From Polyangiaceae bacterium (lineage in GTDB: Bacteria > Myxococcota_A > Polyangia > Polyangiales > Polyangiaceae), in the NCBI GenBank assembly GCA_020633205.1, contig JACKEB010000013.1, positions 62,001 to 126,000 of the forward strand: 64,000 nucleotides of DNA, in the 5' to 3' direction. The stretch's first letter is position 1, and the number at the start of each line of letters is the position of its first letter. Under the pieces are notes generated by a model. It was not told where the DNA came from. It saw nothing but the letters and a program-made list of their open reading frames with translations, and made no database searches. The translations under genes were made by a program, and so were the position numbers. Positions 16,961 to 25,390 of the stretch are shown in pieces.

Positions 16961-17392
16961 TCAGTCGTTCTGAGGCTTGGTGGTGGAGAGGTTTCCGCGA
17001 CGCTGAGCCGGCGGTTGCTCTGTTGCGGGCTCGCTCGCTTCAGGCGGCGGTTCGGCAGAGCTTGCGGTGCGTTCGAGTGGCTTCTGTCGCGTCTCTTGAT
17101 AGGCGTCCGGAGCTGCCTGCACCACTTCGAGCTCGGCGCTGCCAATGCCGATGCGATCCCCCTCACTCAGCAAGTGCGGCTCGTCGATGGGCTCGCCGTT
17201 GACCCGCGTGCCGTTCGCGCTGTTCAAGTCTTGGATCTCGGGACCCTCTCGCGTGAGTCGCACGACGGCGTGCGTGCGACTGACCTCGTTGTCTGGGATC
17301 ACGACGCTGCAGTAGGGGCTACGCCCCAAAATCGTTTCCCCCAAGCGGAGGGGAAAACGCACGCCGCGGTACCGTAGCCAGTAGCTGTCCAA
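16961..17392 (-). CDS. FHA-domain protein
   Basis: The 143-residue protein is one forkhead-associated domain (about 1-95) with a disordered Pro/Glu/Thr-rich tail. Conserved FHA features are GRSPYCSVVIPDNEVSRTHA (about 23-42) and the NGTRVNG loop (about 62-68). These bind phosphothreonine peptides, usually made by Ser/Thr kinases. No kinase gene is nearby, so the partner is unknown. The start appears to be TTG. The thiolase gene ends 100 bases upstream on the same strand. Confidence 0.88.
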   Translation of the reverse strand: MDSYWLRYRGVRFPLRLGETILGRSPYCSVVIPDNEVSRTHAVVRLTREGPEIQDLNSANGTRVNGEPIDEPHLLSEGDRIGIGSAELEVVQAAPDAYQETRQKPLERTASSAEPPPEASEPATEQPPAQRRGNLSTTKPQND

Positions 17393-17491
17393 TCGAAACC
17401 CTGAAAGAAGGTAGAACCACGGCGTCGCGGCGGCAAGCGCAGCTGGAGCCGGCGAATCCGTGGGGACTCGCCATGCTGGCGCACGTGTAGA

Positions 17492-18700
17492 CTATGCGCG
17501 CTCGAACAGGGTACTGATACCTTGTCCAACGCCAATACACAGCGAAGCGAGGCCGACGCGGGCGTCGGAGCGACCGCGCATCAAGTGCGCGAGAGTCGTA
17601 ACGATTCGTGCGCCGGAGCAACCAATCGGGTGGCCGAGGCAGATCGCGCCTCCGTTTAAGTTGACGCGCGCCGGATCTAACTCGAGGCCCCGGATACACG
17701 CGATACTCTGAGCAGCGAACGCCTCATTTAGCTCCACGACGTCGATGTTCGGCACCCTGAGGCCCGCCCGACTCAACGCCTTCTTGGTCGCAGGAATTGG
17801 GCCTTCACCCATGAAGCTCGGGTGTACGCCCGCGGTCGCCGCCGCCACGAAGCGCAGCATGGGAGTGAGCCGCAGTTCTTTCACAGCGGACTCGCTGGCG
17901 AGCATGACCGCGGCGGAGCCGTCGTTCAGAGGTGATGAGTTTCCGGCGGTGACACTGCCATCCGCACGGAAAGCAGGCTTGAGCTTGCCAAGCGCTTCCA
18001 TCGAGGTGTCGCCTCGGGGGGACTCATCCCGCTCGATTTTCAGCGGAGGTCCCTTCCTCTGAGGGATCTCCAACGGGATCACCTCGCCATCGAAAGCACC
18101 AGACTCCCAGGCCGCCGCGCCCTTCTTCTGGGAGTTCAGCGCGAACTCGTCCTGTTCGTCCCGGGTGATGCCGAACTTCTTTGCGACGTTTTCCGCGGTC
18201 TCACCCATGCCGATGAGTTCGAAGCGCTCGGCCATTTTGGGGTTCGGGTATCGCCACCCGAGCGTGGTGTCGAAGATCTCGGGTGCGCTGCGCGGAAACG
18301 CTTCGTTTGGTTTGGCCATCGAGTAGGGGGCCCGCGTCATGCTCTCGACGCCGCCCGCGATCGCGACGCTGGCCTCGCCGAGGGCGATCATTCGCGCGGC
18401 GTCGTTGATGGCCTCGAGCCCGGAGCCGCACAAACGGTTCACGGTCACCGCGGGCACTTCGTAAGGCAGCCCCGCGAGCAACAGCGCCATGCGAGCGACG
18501 TTGCGATTGTCTTCTCCCGCTTGGTTGGTGGAACCAAACACCACCTGATCGATGCGCTCGGCGGCCTTGGGCTGGCGCGCGACCAACGCGCTGATCACAT
18601 GTGCTGCCAGGTCATCGGCGCGCACGGAGCTGAGGCCGCCGCGGTAGCGGCCGATGGGCGAGCGAACTGCATCGACGACGTATACTGCTTGCACTGCCAT
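17492..18700 (-). CDS. Thiolase, 3-oxoadipyl-CoA/acetyl-CoA acyltransferase type
   Basis: The 402-residue protein is a complete thiolase. The nucleophile Cys91 lies in NRLCGSGLEA; the C-terminal catalytic His and Cys lie in CLGHPIGCSG and ASLCIGVGQG. EIFDTTLGWRYPNPKM and GVHPSFMGEGPIPATKKAL match the PcaF/PaaJ group, which cleaves 3-oxoadipyl-CoA to succinyl-CoA and acetyl-CoA, more than the phbA group. No other catechol or phenylacetate genes are nearby, so general beta-oxidation is also possible. AGGAGAA precedes the ATG. The dehydrogenase gene lies 70 bases upstream on the same strand. Confidence 0.9.
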   Translation of the reverse strand: MAVQAVYVVDAVRSPIGRYRGGLSSVRADDLAAHVISALVARQPKAAERIDQVVFGSTNQAGEDNRNVARMALLLAGLPYEVPAVTVNRLCGSGLEAINDAARMIALGEASVAIAGGVESMTRAPYSMAKPNEAFPRSAPEIFDTTLGWRYPNPKMAERFELIGMGETAENVAKKFGITRDEQDEFALNSQKKGAAAWESGAFDGEVIPLEIPQRKGPPLKIERDESPRGDTSMEALGKLKPAFRADGSVTAGNSSPLNDGSAAVMLASESAVKELRLTPMLRFVAAATAGVHPSFMGEGPIPATKKALSRAGLRVPNIDVVELNEAFAAQSIACIRGLELDPARVNLNGGAICLGHPIGCSGARIVTTLAHLMRGRSDARVGLASLCIGVGQGISTLFERA

Positions 18701-18706
18701 ACGTTT

Positions 18707-18722
18707 CTCCTAACCCCCAAAC
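18707..18722 (+). repeat. C-tract motif, variant copy
   Basis: CTCCTAACCCCCAAACC lies between the dehydrogenase stop and the thiolase start. It overlaps the thiolase ribosome-binding region on the other strand, so it is a variant that may be coincidental. Confidence 0.3.
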
Positions 18723-18770
18723 CCTCGAGACGTCTAGTGAGGCGAAGGACCAGCGCGTGCGTTGGTCGGT

Positions 18771-19655
18771 TCAGGCAGGCACGGGACCTTCATCCGTCCA
18801 GCGATAGAAGCCGATGCCGGCCTTCCTTCCGGTGCGACCGGCGCGCACCATTTGGCGCAACAGCGCCGGAGGACGGAACTGTTCGCCGAGCTCTCGATGC
18901 AGGTGCTCCAGGATCGCTAGGCGTACGTCGAGTCCTACGAGATCCGTGAGCTTGAGCGGGCCCATCGGGTGTCGGTAGCCGAGTTCCATCGCACGATCGA
19001 TGTCCACGGCTGATGCGACGCCGCTCTCCAGCATGCGAATCGCTTCCGCGCCGAGCGCCACACCGAGGCGGCTCGAGGCGAAGCCCGGGAAGTCGTTGAC
19101 GACGATCGGCTCCTTCTCGAGTTGACGTGCGAACGCGAGGGCGCGCTCGACGCTGGCTTCGCTCGTGGAGAGCCCGCGCACGATCTCCAGCAGGGGCATG
19201 ACGGGCGGCGGATTGAAGAAGTGTAGTCCGACCACTCGCTCCGCTTCGCCCAGGCGCTTGCCAAGCTCCGTCAATGAAAGGCTCGAGGTGTTGGAGCCGA
19301 GCAGTGTGTTCTCCCCCGTGCTGGAAATTACCGAGCGGAAAATTTCTACTTTGAGATCCATCTGTTCCGGGATCGCCTCGATCACCAGCTCGGCGTCGGC
19401 GACTGCCTCCTCGAGGTTTTCGGTACGCGTGATGCGCCCGAGGACTTCTTTCGAGTCGCCTTCGCTCATGCGCCCCTTCTCCACGGCGCGAGCGAGCTGC
19501 TTTTTGATCCCGGAGTCGGCGCGCTCGAGCTGCGCGTGTTGGACGTCGAACAAGCGGGTGGTGATCCCGCGCGTGGCGCACAGCTGCGCTATCCCCATGC
19601 CCATCGTGCCGGCGCCCAGCACCGCCACGCTCCAGACTTCACGTACGTCGCTCAT
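18771..19655 (-). CDS. 3-hydroxyacyl-CoA dehydrogenase
   Basis: The 294-residue protein is a short-form 3-hydroxyacyl-CoA dehydrogenase (Hbd/PaaH type) that oxidises the 3-hydroxyacyl-CoA with NAD. The Rossmann motif GAGTMGMGIA lies near 14-23. SNTSSLSLTEL and GLHFFNPPPVMPLLEIV carry the catalytic Ser and His regions. VVNDFPGFASSRL and the C-terminal dimerisation domain (PMGPLKLTDLVGLD) are intact. The product is the substrate of the thiolase encoded 70 bases downstream, so the pair probably does the last two steps of a beta-oxidation-like route. Confidence 0.93.
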   Translation of the reverse strand: MSDVREVWSVAVLGAGTMGMGIAQLCATRGITTRLFDVQHAQLERADSGIKKQLARAVEKGRMSEGDSKEVLGRITRTENLEEAVADAELVIEAIPEQMDLKVEIFRSVISSTGENTLLGSNTSSLSLTELGKRLGEAERVVGLHFFNPPPVMPLLEIVRGLSTSEASVERALAFARQLEKEPIVVNDFPGFASSRLGVALGAEAIRMLESGVASAVDIDRAMELGYRHPMGPLKLTDLVGLDVRLAILEHLHRELGEQFRPPALLRQMVRAGRTGRKAGIGFYRWTDEGPVPA

Positions 19656-19755
19656 GCGGCTACGGATAGGGGCGTGGGACGCAGAAGTCCACCAGGACAG
19701 CGCGGAACGGCTACGGAGAAACTAGATGTGCGATTGGCGCGCGCATCTACTGCTG

Positions 19756-20601
19756 TCAACCAAGTCGCATGCTGCGAGCGCCCACCTTGGAATCGCAAGT
19801 GACGCATTGCGACGGCACGTGTTGGAAGAGGTACACCTGGCCGCAGTTGGGGCACAGGCGCGCGTCCTCCTCCAGGGTGATCGTCTTCTTGCTAGCGGCG
19901 CATTTTCGCCCCGTGAGCTGCAAACCCTCGACCGGAAGCCGCTCGTAGGTAGCGCTCGGAAGACTAGGTAGCTGCTTCTCTTCGTCGTCGCTCAGCTTGA
20001 GCTGATCGGGACGGCGCTCGCTGGCTTCCTTCACGATCCACGCGACGGCGCTTTGATGCAGCTTGACCGGGATGCGCAGCACTAGCTCTTTCGAGTTGAT
20101 CACCAGGTCGTTTCCCTGGAGAACTATCGACTCCACGTCGCACCAGAGCACCCGAGAGATTTCGCCTCGGCGCTCCACCGCGACGCCCGCGTCGCCGACG
20201 CGCACGGGATAGGCCGCTGCATCACCAAACACCAGCGCGGCCATCAGCGCAGCGGCGCCGCCCGCAACCAAGAAGGGCGCGTACTTGAGGGGCTCTTCCC
20301 GGATCCACTGACCGTGGACACCCGCACCGAGGGCCAGCGCGCCCAGGGCGCCTCCAATCAAGGCCACCGGGGTCGTGGTTAGGCCAGGCGCGTCGAAGCG
20401 CCGCTCGTGAACACGGCCGCCGCTCCGCTTGTCACCGCGTTCGCTCTTGGCCTTGCTCGCGGCAGCCCGGCGCTCCTTGCGGTTCGCTGTCTTCCCACGC
20501 TTCTCGCGCTTTTCGCTTTTGGCTCCGGCGCTGTTCTTGACGCGGTTTTCTTTGACAGGGCGGTTCTCTTTGACAGAGCTGTTCTCTTTGACTGCGGCCA
20601 T
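19756..20601 (-). CDS. Membrane protein with PH-like region and C-terminal zinc ribbon
   Basis: The 281-residue protein starts with a Lys-rich tail containing three VKEN units and many KER repeats (1-70). Two hydrophobic helices follow (TPVALIGGALGALALGAG and FLVAGGAAALMAALVFG). The next part, VGDAGVAVERRGEISRVLW and LQGNDLVINSKELVLRIPV, looks like a bacterial PH-type sandwich. It ends in a Cys-rich segment with CPNCG and CVTC, probably a zinc ribbon. No exact family recognised. The repeat DNA at the 5' end is in frame. Probably a regulatory or scaffold membrane protein. Confidence 0.7.
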   Translation of the reverse strand: MAAVKENSSVKENRPVKENRVKNSAGAKSEKREKRGKTANRKERRAAASKAKSERGDKRSGGRVHERRFDAPGLTTTPVALIGGALGALALGAGVHGQWIREEPLKYAPFLVAGGAAALMAALVFGDAAAYPVRVGDAGVAVERRGEISRVLWCDVESIVLQGNDLVINSKELVLRIPVKLHQSAVAWIVKEASERRPDQLKLSDDEEKQLPSLPSATYERLPVEGLQLTGRKCAASKKTITLEEDARLCPNCGQVYLFQHVPSQCVTCDSKVGARSMRLG

Positions 20602-20894
20602 GGCTTTCCGGCCGGTCTTACAGCGGTTTCAGCGCTTGGAACTAGGAGAAAGTAGGACTGGCTCCCACCAGGGAAAAACAGCCTCGTCGGTCTGCAGAGT
20701 GTGCACACCAAATCAGCACAGCACACATTGGCACCCCCCCGAACGGGACATTGACTCCTGCTCACTGGATGTGGACGCTGTGAGGTTGAGGAACATCGAG
20801 TTCGTGTCCGGACGCCGAACAGCGCGCTCCATGCTCAGCGCGACCTAGGGCGCAGTACGGTCGTAACCGGACACACAGAGGGAAGGGCATCGTC
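20602..20894. other. Intergenic region, nothing recognisable
   Basis: This 293-base divergent gap lies between the zinc-ribbon protein and the 20895 lipoprotein. It must hold both promoters. I see no RNA gene, repeat or clear -35/-10 pair. Confidence 0.5.
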
Positions 20895-22019
20895 ATGCGC
20901 GAAGGGGACAACGGTCACGGGTCGGTCAGGCTACACACTGCAGCCGCGTTGGCGCTGGGCGGCATCATCGCCTTCATCGGAGCTTGCGGTGGAGCACCCC
21001 CGGCGGAAACGCCGACTATCGACAACAGCAAGAAGGAGCCCACGGCTGAAGCCCCAGCGCCTTCCTCCAGCGTCGATCCCAAGGTGGTGGCAGACGCGAA
21101 CGTGGATGGACTCCTGGCTCAGCTCGAGGGCGGACCGACGAGCGGACCTCCGTCGACTCCTCCACCTGCACCAATTCCGCGCGGTACACCGGCAGTGGAT
21201 GTCGCTCCGTCGAGCTGGCGCCCCGGCACCTTCATGAACAAGGCCCTCGACGAGATGTCGACGGCGACGCTTGCGGTTCAGCGACTGGGCGAGTCGAAGG
21301 GACTCACCGTGGGCTTCGACGACACCGCCGCGACCTTCATGGGCGCTTACATGTATCCCGGCAAGCCGGTGAGGTTCACTCGCACCTTCGATGCGGGCGT
21401 GATGTATGTCTTCGTGTCGGGCAGCAGTCGCGCGAGCGGCGTCCAAATCACGGTTACGGATCTCTCGGGACAGCAGCTGGCGGGCGGCTCCAAGGGCGCG
21501 GTGGTGTTCACCCCGGCTACCTCGGGCTCCTATGCCGTCCACACCCAGGTTGCTCCGGGCAGCGACTCGAGCTTCGTGACCCTCGGAGTGATGCGCAGCG
21601 GTGGCCTGGACATCCCGGTCAAGCGCATCCAGGAGTCGGTCTATGGCGGGGTAAAGAAGGCCGCGCAGCTGTCCGCTGGCGTCGCCAAGCGCGGCATCGG
21701 GAACAGCCTAGTTTTCCACGATGAAACGAACTGGGCGCTCTACGGCACGGTGCTCGACAAGGGTGAGGAGATCACCTTTGGTGGCTTGAACCTGCGGAAG
21801 AAGCATGTGCTGCTTGGTTCCGGTGACTCGGCGAGCACCGACATCAATCTCCAGTTGGTGGATAGCAGCCGAAATCCCGTCTCGACCGACAAGGATCCAG
21901 ATCCCGTCGCTGTCCTTGGCTTCAACTCGACGGCTCCCGGGCCCTACAGCCTGCGCGTGCAGTGCGCGGGAGCCACTGGCAAGACGCTCGTTACAGCGAT
22001 TGTGCTCACCGTCGACTAG
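20895..22019 (+). CDS. Hypothetical lipoprotein
   Basis: The 374-residue protein has a signal with lipobox IGAC (about 27-30) and a Pro/Thr/Ala-rich linker to about residue 110. Two similar beta-rich segments follow: TAATFMGAYMYPGKPVRFTRTFDAGVMYVFVSG and a second with LYGTVLDKGEEITFGGLNL. Each is followed by a short strand run, as in PPC-like or collagen-binding-like sandwiches. A surface or periplasmic binding role is likely. It is a single gene converging on the WD40-like lipoprotein. Confidence 0.75.
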   Translation: MREGDNGHGSVRLHTAAALALGGIIAFIGACGGAPPAETPTIDNSKKEPTAEAPAPSSSVDPKVVADANVDGLLAQLEGGPTSGPPSTPPPAPIPRGTPAVDVAPSSWRPGTFMNKALDEMSTATLAVQRLGESKGLTVGFDDTAATFMGAYMYPGKPVRFTRTFDAGVMYVFVSGSSRASGVQITVTDLSGQQLAGGSKGAVVFTPATSGSYAVHTQVAPGSDSSFVTLGVMRSGGLDIPVKRIQESVYGGVKKAAQLSAGVAKRGIGNSLVFHDETNWALYGTVLDKGEEITFGGLNLRKKHVLLGSGDSASTDINLQLVDSSRNPVSTDKDPDPVAVLGFNSTAPGPYSLRVQCAGATGKTLVTAIVLTVD

Positions 22020-22066
22020 CGGGCTGTTGCGCGTGGCGGCCGCTGGCACTTGTCAGCGGCCCCGAG

Positions 22067-23113
22067 CTAGGGCTTCGAGAGCCAGAGGCTGAGTCGACCT
22101 TTGCGATCCACGGCGGCCACACTCGTTTGATCGGGGTCCAGGGCCACGTCTTCCACCAGACCAGCGGCGAGGCTCAGCGTGTGCTCTCCAGCAACCTCGA
22201 CCAGATCCACTCCGTGGGACCCGCCCCGCAATAGCCACTTGCCGTCCCGCGTGAAATGCATGCGCTTGATCCAGGCGCCGTGCTTGCGCTGGTAGCGGCG
22301 ACTCGGCTCGCCCTCGAAGGACCAAACGCTGGTCAGCGACTTTTCCCCTTCCTCAGCCAGCCATTGCCCCGTGGAATCAAACGTCAGGGCATCGCTTTCG
22401 CTCTCGTAGCGGGTTAGGGGGTGAGGGACCTCCGGCTCGGACACTTTCCACCACCAAATCGAGCCTTGCACCCAGGCCACCGCCAACGTGCTGCCGTCCT
22501 TGCTGAGGGCGAGGCTCTTCACGTCAATTGGGGGACCGGGAACGGCGATTTCGAGGCGCTTGTCGTCCTGCAGGTTGTAGAGGCGGATCACCCCGTCGTG
22601 GTGGCCGACCGCGAGCCAGGGCCAGACCAGAGTGGCTGCGGTCGCTGGGCTCTCCGCAAGCGTAGGCGCCGGGAGCTCCTTCATGCCCTTCACTTGGTAC
22701 AGCTCGAGGCGACTCGCGCACACCACGATCAGCTTGCCATCGAGCAAGTAGACCCCACCCCGTAGCACATCGGTGCAAGTGGCGGAGACACCAGCGCTCT
22801 TGCCGGACCAGTAGTCGTACAGCTTCACCGGGCTGCCCTCCACCACCGCGGCCACGCGGGCGCTCTTGCGCTCCACTGCCACGGCTACGCCCCGCCCACC
22901 GATCTCCTCCTGCCAGCGTAGCTTGATGCGCTCCGGGTGAGCGCCGTCCAACGCCAACGCTATGGGGTGCGCTGATTTCCCTGCGGATTCAATGTTCGGC
23001 GTGTTCGGTTCGTGAGCGGGTGCGCTGCTCGCACCGCAGCCGACGCACGCAAGGGCGATGAAAGTGGCGAGCTTGCTTGCGGCTCTTGAGTACATCGGAA
23101 GCGCTTCGCTCAT
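22067..23113 (-). CDS. WD40/YVTN-type beta-propeller lipoprotein
   Basis: The 348-residue protein has a lipoprotein signal (lipobox CVGC) and then a run of repeats ending in SxWxW or WS signatures (WKVSEPEV, TSVWSFEG, LSLWLSKP). These are typical of WD40 or YVTN propellers, which bind other proteins. I set the start at 23113 because this ATG overlaps the upstream stop as ATGA; the frame stays open to 23143. It is therefore translationally coupled to the upstream lipoprotein gene. Confidence 0.8.
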   Translation of the reverse strand: MSEALPMYSRAASKLATFIALACVGCGASSAPAHEPNTPNIESAGKSAHPIALALDGAHPERIKLRWQEEIGGRGVAVAVERKSARVAAVVEGSPVKLYDYWSGKSAGVSATCTDVLRGGVYLLDGKLIVVCASRLELYQVKGMKELPAPTLAESPATAATLVWPWLAVGHHDGVIRLYNLQDDKRLEIAVPGPPIDVKSLALSKDGSTLAVAWVQGSIWWWKVSEPEVPHPLTRYESESDALTFDSTGQWLAEEGEKSLTSVWSFEGEPSRRYQRKHGAWIKRMHFTRDGKWLLRGGSHGVDLVEVAGEHTLSLAAGLVEDVALDPDQTSVAAVDRKGRLSLWLSKP

Positions 23114-23781
23114 TGCTTTCCCGTTGGCGGATTGCTGGCGCAATCAACGAGCTCCCCCTTCGGCAGCACGCAGCTTTGACCCGGGTCGCACCAAAAGCTG
23201 GGGTACCGCTCGCAGCGGGCGCCAGCGCGAATACCGACGAAGCTCTGCACCCAAAATGGATTCTGCATGCCTTCCGGCATGGGTTGTTCTGCCTGCGGTT
23301 GTGGACCGGCTTGACACGGCACCTTCTGATACAGGTTCTCTTCGCAGTGGCCTGCTTGGTCAGGGCCGGGGCAGTAGCGGTCAGCTGTATAGTAACAGGC
23401 GGTTTGACTCGCCGAGAACTGGCGCCGGATACGTATCCACTCGGCACGATTATCCGGGCGGAAATCGTCGATATCGGTGTCCTGTAAGTAGGTGGGCGTT
23501 GACGGGGGAGCGGCACCGTCGCGCATGTTGGGCGGACAGTCCGCGTACATCGGTGGAGGCGGATTGCAGCTGACGTCAGGCGGGCAGTGCTGCGGTATCG
23601 CGTAGCGACAGCCGTTGCCATCGCCTTTGAAGATTGACGGCTTACCAGGACTGTCCATCGGACCGGTCGCGCCGCTGCCGCCCCCTTGAGTGGCCTTGCA
23701 CCCGCTCGCCCCCACCAGGGTGACGACGAAGCTTGCGCTCAGGACACGGCCTGCACGGTAACGGCTGGGTGTGTATGCCAT
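23110..23781 (-). CDS. Cys-rich hypothetical lipoprotein
   Basis: The 223-residue protein has a signal with lipobox ASGC, a Gly/Ser linker, and a Cys-rich body with motifs like CPPDVSCNPPPPMYADCPP and YPSFWCDPGQSC. The paired Cys suggest disulfides, fitting an extracytoplasmic place. No family recognised. Its stop overlaps the start of the WD40-type lipoprotein by ATGA, so the two are likely made together and may form a complex. Confidence 0.75.
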   Translation of the reverse strand: MAYTPSRYRAGRVLSASFVVTLVGASGCKATQGGGSGATGPMDSPGKPSIFKGDGNGCRYAIPQHCPPDVSCNPPPPMYADCPPNMRDGAAPPSTPTYLQDTDIDDFRPDNRAEWIRIRRQFSASQTACYYTADRYCPGPDQAGHCEENLYQKVPCQAGPQPQAEQPMPEGMQNPFWVQSFVGIRAGARCERYPSFWCDPGQSCVLPKGELVDCASNPPTGKQ

Positions 23782-23818
23782 AGGCGGAGAGTCTATTCCG
23801 AGGCTGGCTGACCCGGTT

Positions 23819-23836
23819 TGAAAAAGCCGGCACGGC
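23819..23836 (-). terminator. Terminator candidate after the two-helix protein
   Basis: A short GCCG-TGC-CGGC hairpin is followed on the minus strand by TTTTTC. It starts a few bases after the stop of the gene at 23840. Confidence 0.5.
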
Positions 23837-23839
23837 GCC

Positions 23840-25336
23840 TCAGTGGGCTCGGTACAGCACCAATAATCCGAGCATCAGAAACGCCAAGCCCACGCAAATC
23901 AATCCCAGGACCAACGTCAAGCTGTAGCGAGGGGCCTGCAAGCTAGCGTCAGCGCCCCGTTCGGTGTTGCCAAGCGCCTCCTGCTGCTTGAGGTGTGCCG
24001 CGAGCGTCGCCTGGGACTCCTGCGCGCGACGCAGCAAGAGCACGAGCACCAGCGCTCCCGACAGCAACGCGACACCGATTGCGAGCCACCTTGCGCGGGA
24101 CACGCGGCTCTTGTCCCGCTGGTAGGCCGCGGGAAAGCCGTCGAGTAGGTGCATCTCCCGAGCCTGCAAGATGGGCTGCGGTGACTCGCTGCTATCGCTC
24201 AGCGGCCAGCCCACCGCGCCTGCGCTCGTGAAATCCGATTCGCTGGAGACGAGCGCCCAGTGTTTTGCTGTACGGAAATTGGCGGGTAGGGGCCAGCGGC
24301 CTCGGTAGTTGCCGTCTGGGGATGGCTGGAGCTCCACGCTGCCGCCACCCCAGCGGGCGCTCTGATCCAACAACGCGATGTACGCCCGCTCCCGTTCCAC
24401 CGGAGAAGTCACGACGAGTTCAGGCGCCTGGCCTTCCCCGTCGATTTGCGCGTCCATCGCCCCCGGTACCACCGGCAAGCGCCAGGCGAGGCGACCTGAT
24501 AGCGCCTCACCGCTCGGCTGTTCGAGCCGGGCCTTCACCTCGAGCGTGATGACGTGGCTGTCGGGCACCAGCTCTGCGTGAACGCGGCCTCGCTCGTCGC
24601 TCACCGTCCGTCGCCGTTCGCCACCCTCTTCGCCGCCTTCGAACCAGGTCGCGCCGTCCAGCCCGAGCTGCACGTCCGCCCCCGCGACCGGCTTGCCTTG
24701 GCGAGTTACCTCGATGAACAGGCCGTCGCGGAACGGGACCGCGTAGACACCGCGTGCGGGGGCGACTCGCAGCATCAGGTCACCCTGAGAGCGCTGGGTC
24801 CAAGTTTCCCCGACCTTCACGTTGTCTTGCCAGGTTCGCTCGAGTGCCGTGACGTTGCCGCGGGCGAGCACGTAGCCGCTCGGCAACTCGGCCTGTGCGC
24901 GATCCAAGCTGACGCTGAGGCTCAGGGGGCCCTCGGTTGGTGCGTCGAACCCCAGTGTGACTTCGGCGTTGCCTTGGGGATCCGTTTGGCCTCCCCAGGA
25001 AGCTTCACGTCCGTCCGCAGTCCGGGCGTGCACCTGGAGTCCAAGCTGTCGAGGGCTCTCGAACTCTCCCAAGCGTTCGGCCGCTTCGAGCCTGAGATGG
25101 TACTCGCTTTGGCCTTCGAGCGGTCCCCCGTAGAGGCGAGCGGCGACGTACGGGCGAGGGGCGCCGACGACGAACAACGCAAACCCGATCACCAGCACGC
25201 CGAATCCGGGTAAGCCAACCAACGCCCACCAAGAGAGGCCGGAGGACGCTGCGATGTCTTCCGAAGGCTCCGAGTCCGGATCGGCCAGCGCTGGCTCTTG
25301 CCGCGCTAGGTCCTCCTGCTCGTCCTCCTCCCTCAT
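23840..25336 (-). CDS. Large membrane-anchored protein with extracytoplasmic beta-rich region
   Basis: The 498-residue protein starts with an acidic cytoplasmic tail (REEDEQEDLARQE), then one membrane helix (GLPGFGVLVIGFALFVVGA, about 40-58). About 340 residues of beta-rich sequence follow (VTLGFDAPTEGPLSLSVSL, GKPVAGADVQLGL) and two membrane helices near the end. KPVAGADVQLG resembles the start of a carboxypeptidase regulatory-like or Ig-like repeat. The fold suggests a cell-envelope protein; the role is unknown. It lies 54 bases downstream of the epoxide-hydrolase-like gene on the same strand. Confidence 0.7.
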   Translation of the reverse strand: MREEDEQEDLARQEPALADPDSEPSEDIAASSGLSWWALVGLPGFGVLVIGFALFVVGAPRPYVAARLYGGPLEGQSEYHLRLEAAERLGEFESPRQLGLQVHARTADGREASWGGQTDPQGNAEVTLGFDAPTEGPLSLSVSLDRAQAELPSGYVLARGNVTALERTWQDNVKVGETWTQRSQGDLMLRVAPARGVYAVPFRDGLFIEVTRQGKPVAGADVQLGLDGATWFEGGEEGGERRRTVSDERGRVHAELVPDSHVITLEVKARLEQPSGEALSGRLAWRLPVVPGAMDAQIDGEGQAPELVVTSPVERERAYIALLDQSARWGGGSVELQPSPDGNYRGRWPLPANFRTAKHWALVSSESDFTSAGAVGWPLSDSSESPQPILQAREMHLLDGFPAAYQRDKSRVSRARWLAIGVALLSGALVLVLLLRRAQESQATLAAHLKQQEALGNTERGADASLQAPRYSLTLVLGLICVGLAFLMLGLLVLYRAH

Positions 25337-25390
25337 GGGCGTTGGTCTACTCGACCCCGGCGTCGAGGGCCAGCCGTGAGGGCGAGGCTG

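Noticed and set aside
16397..17377. A 326-codon plus-strand frame across the STAS-like and FHA genes
   Set aside because: It runs antisense to two better supported genes and shows no motif.
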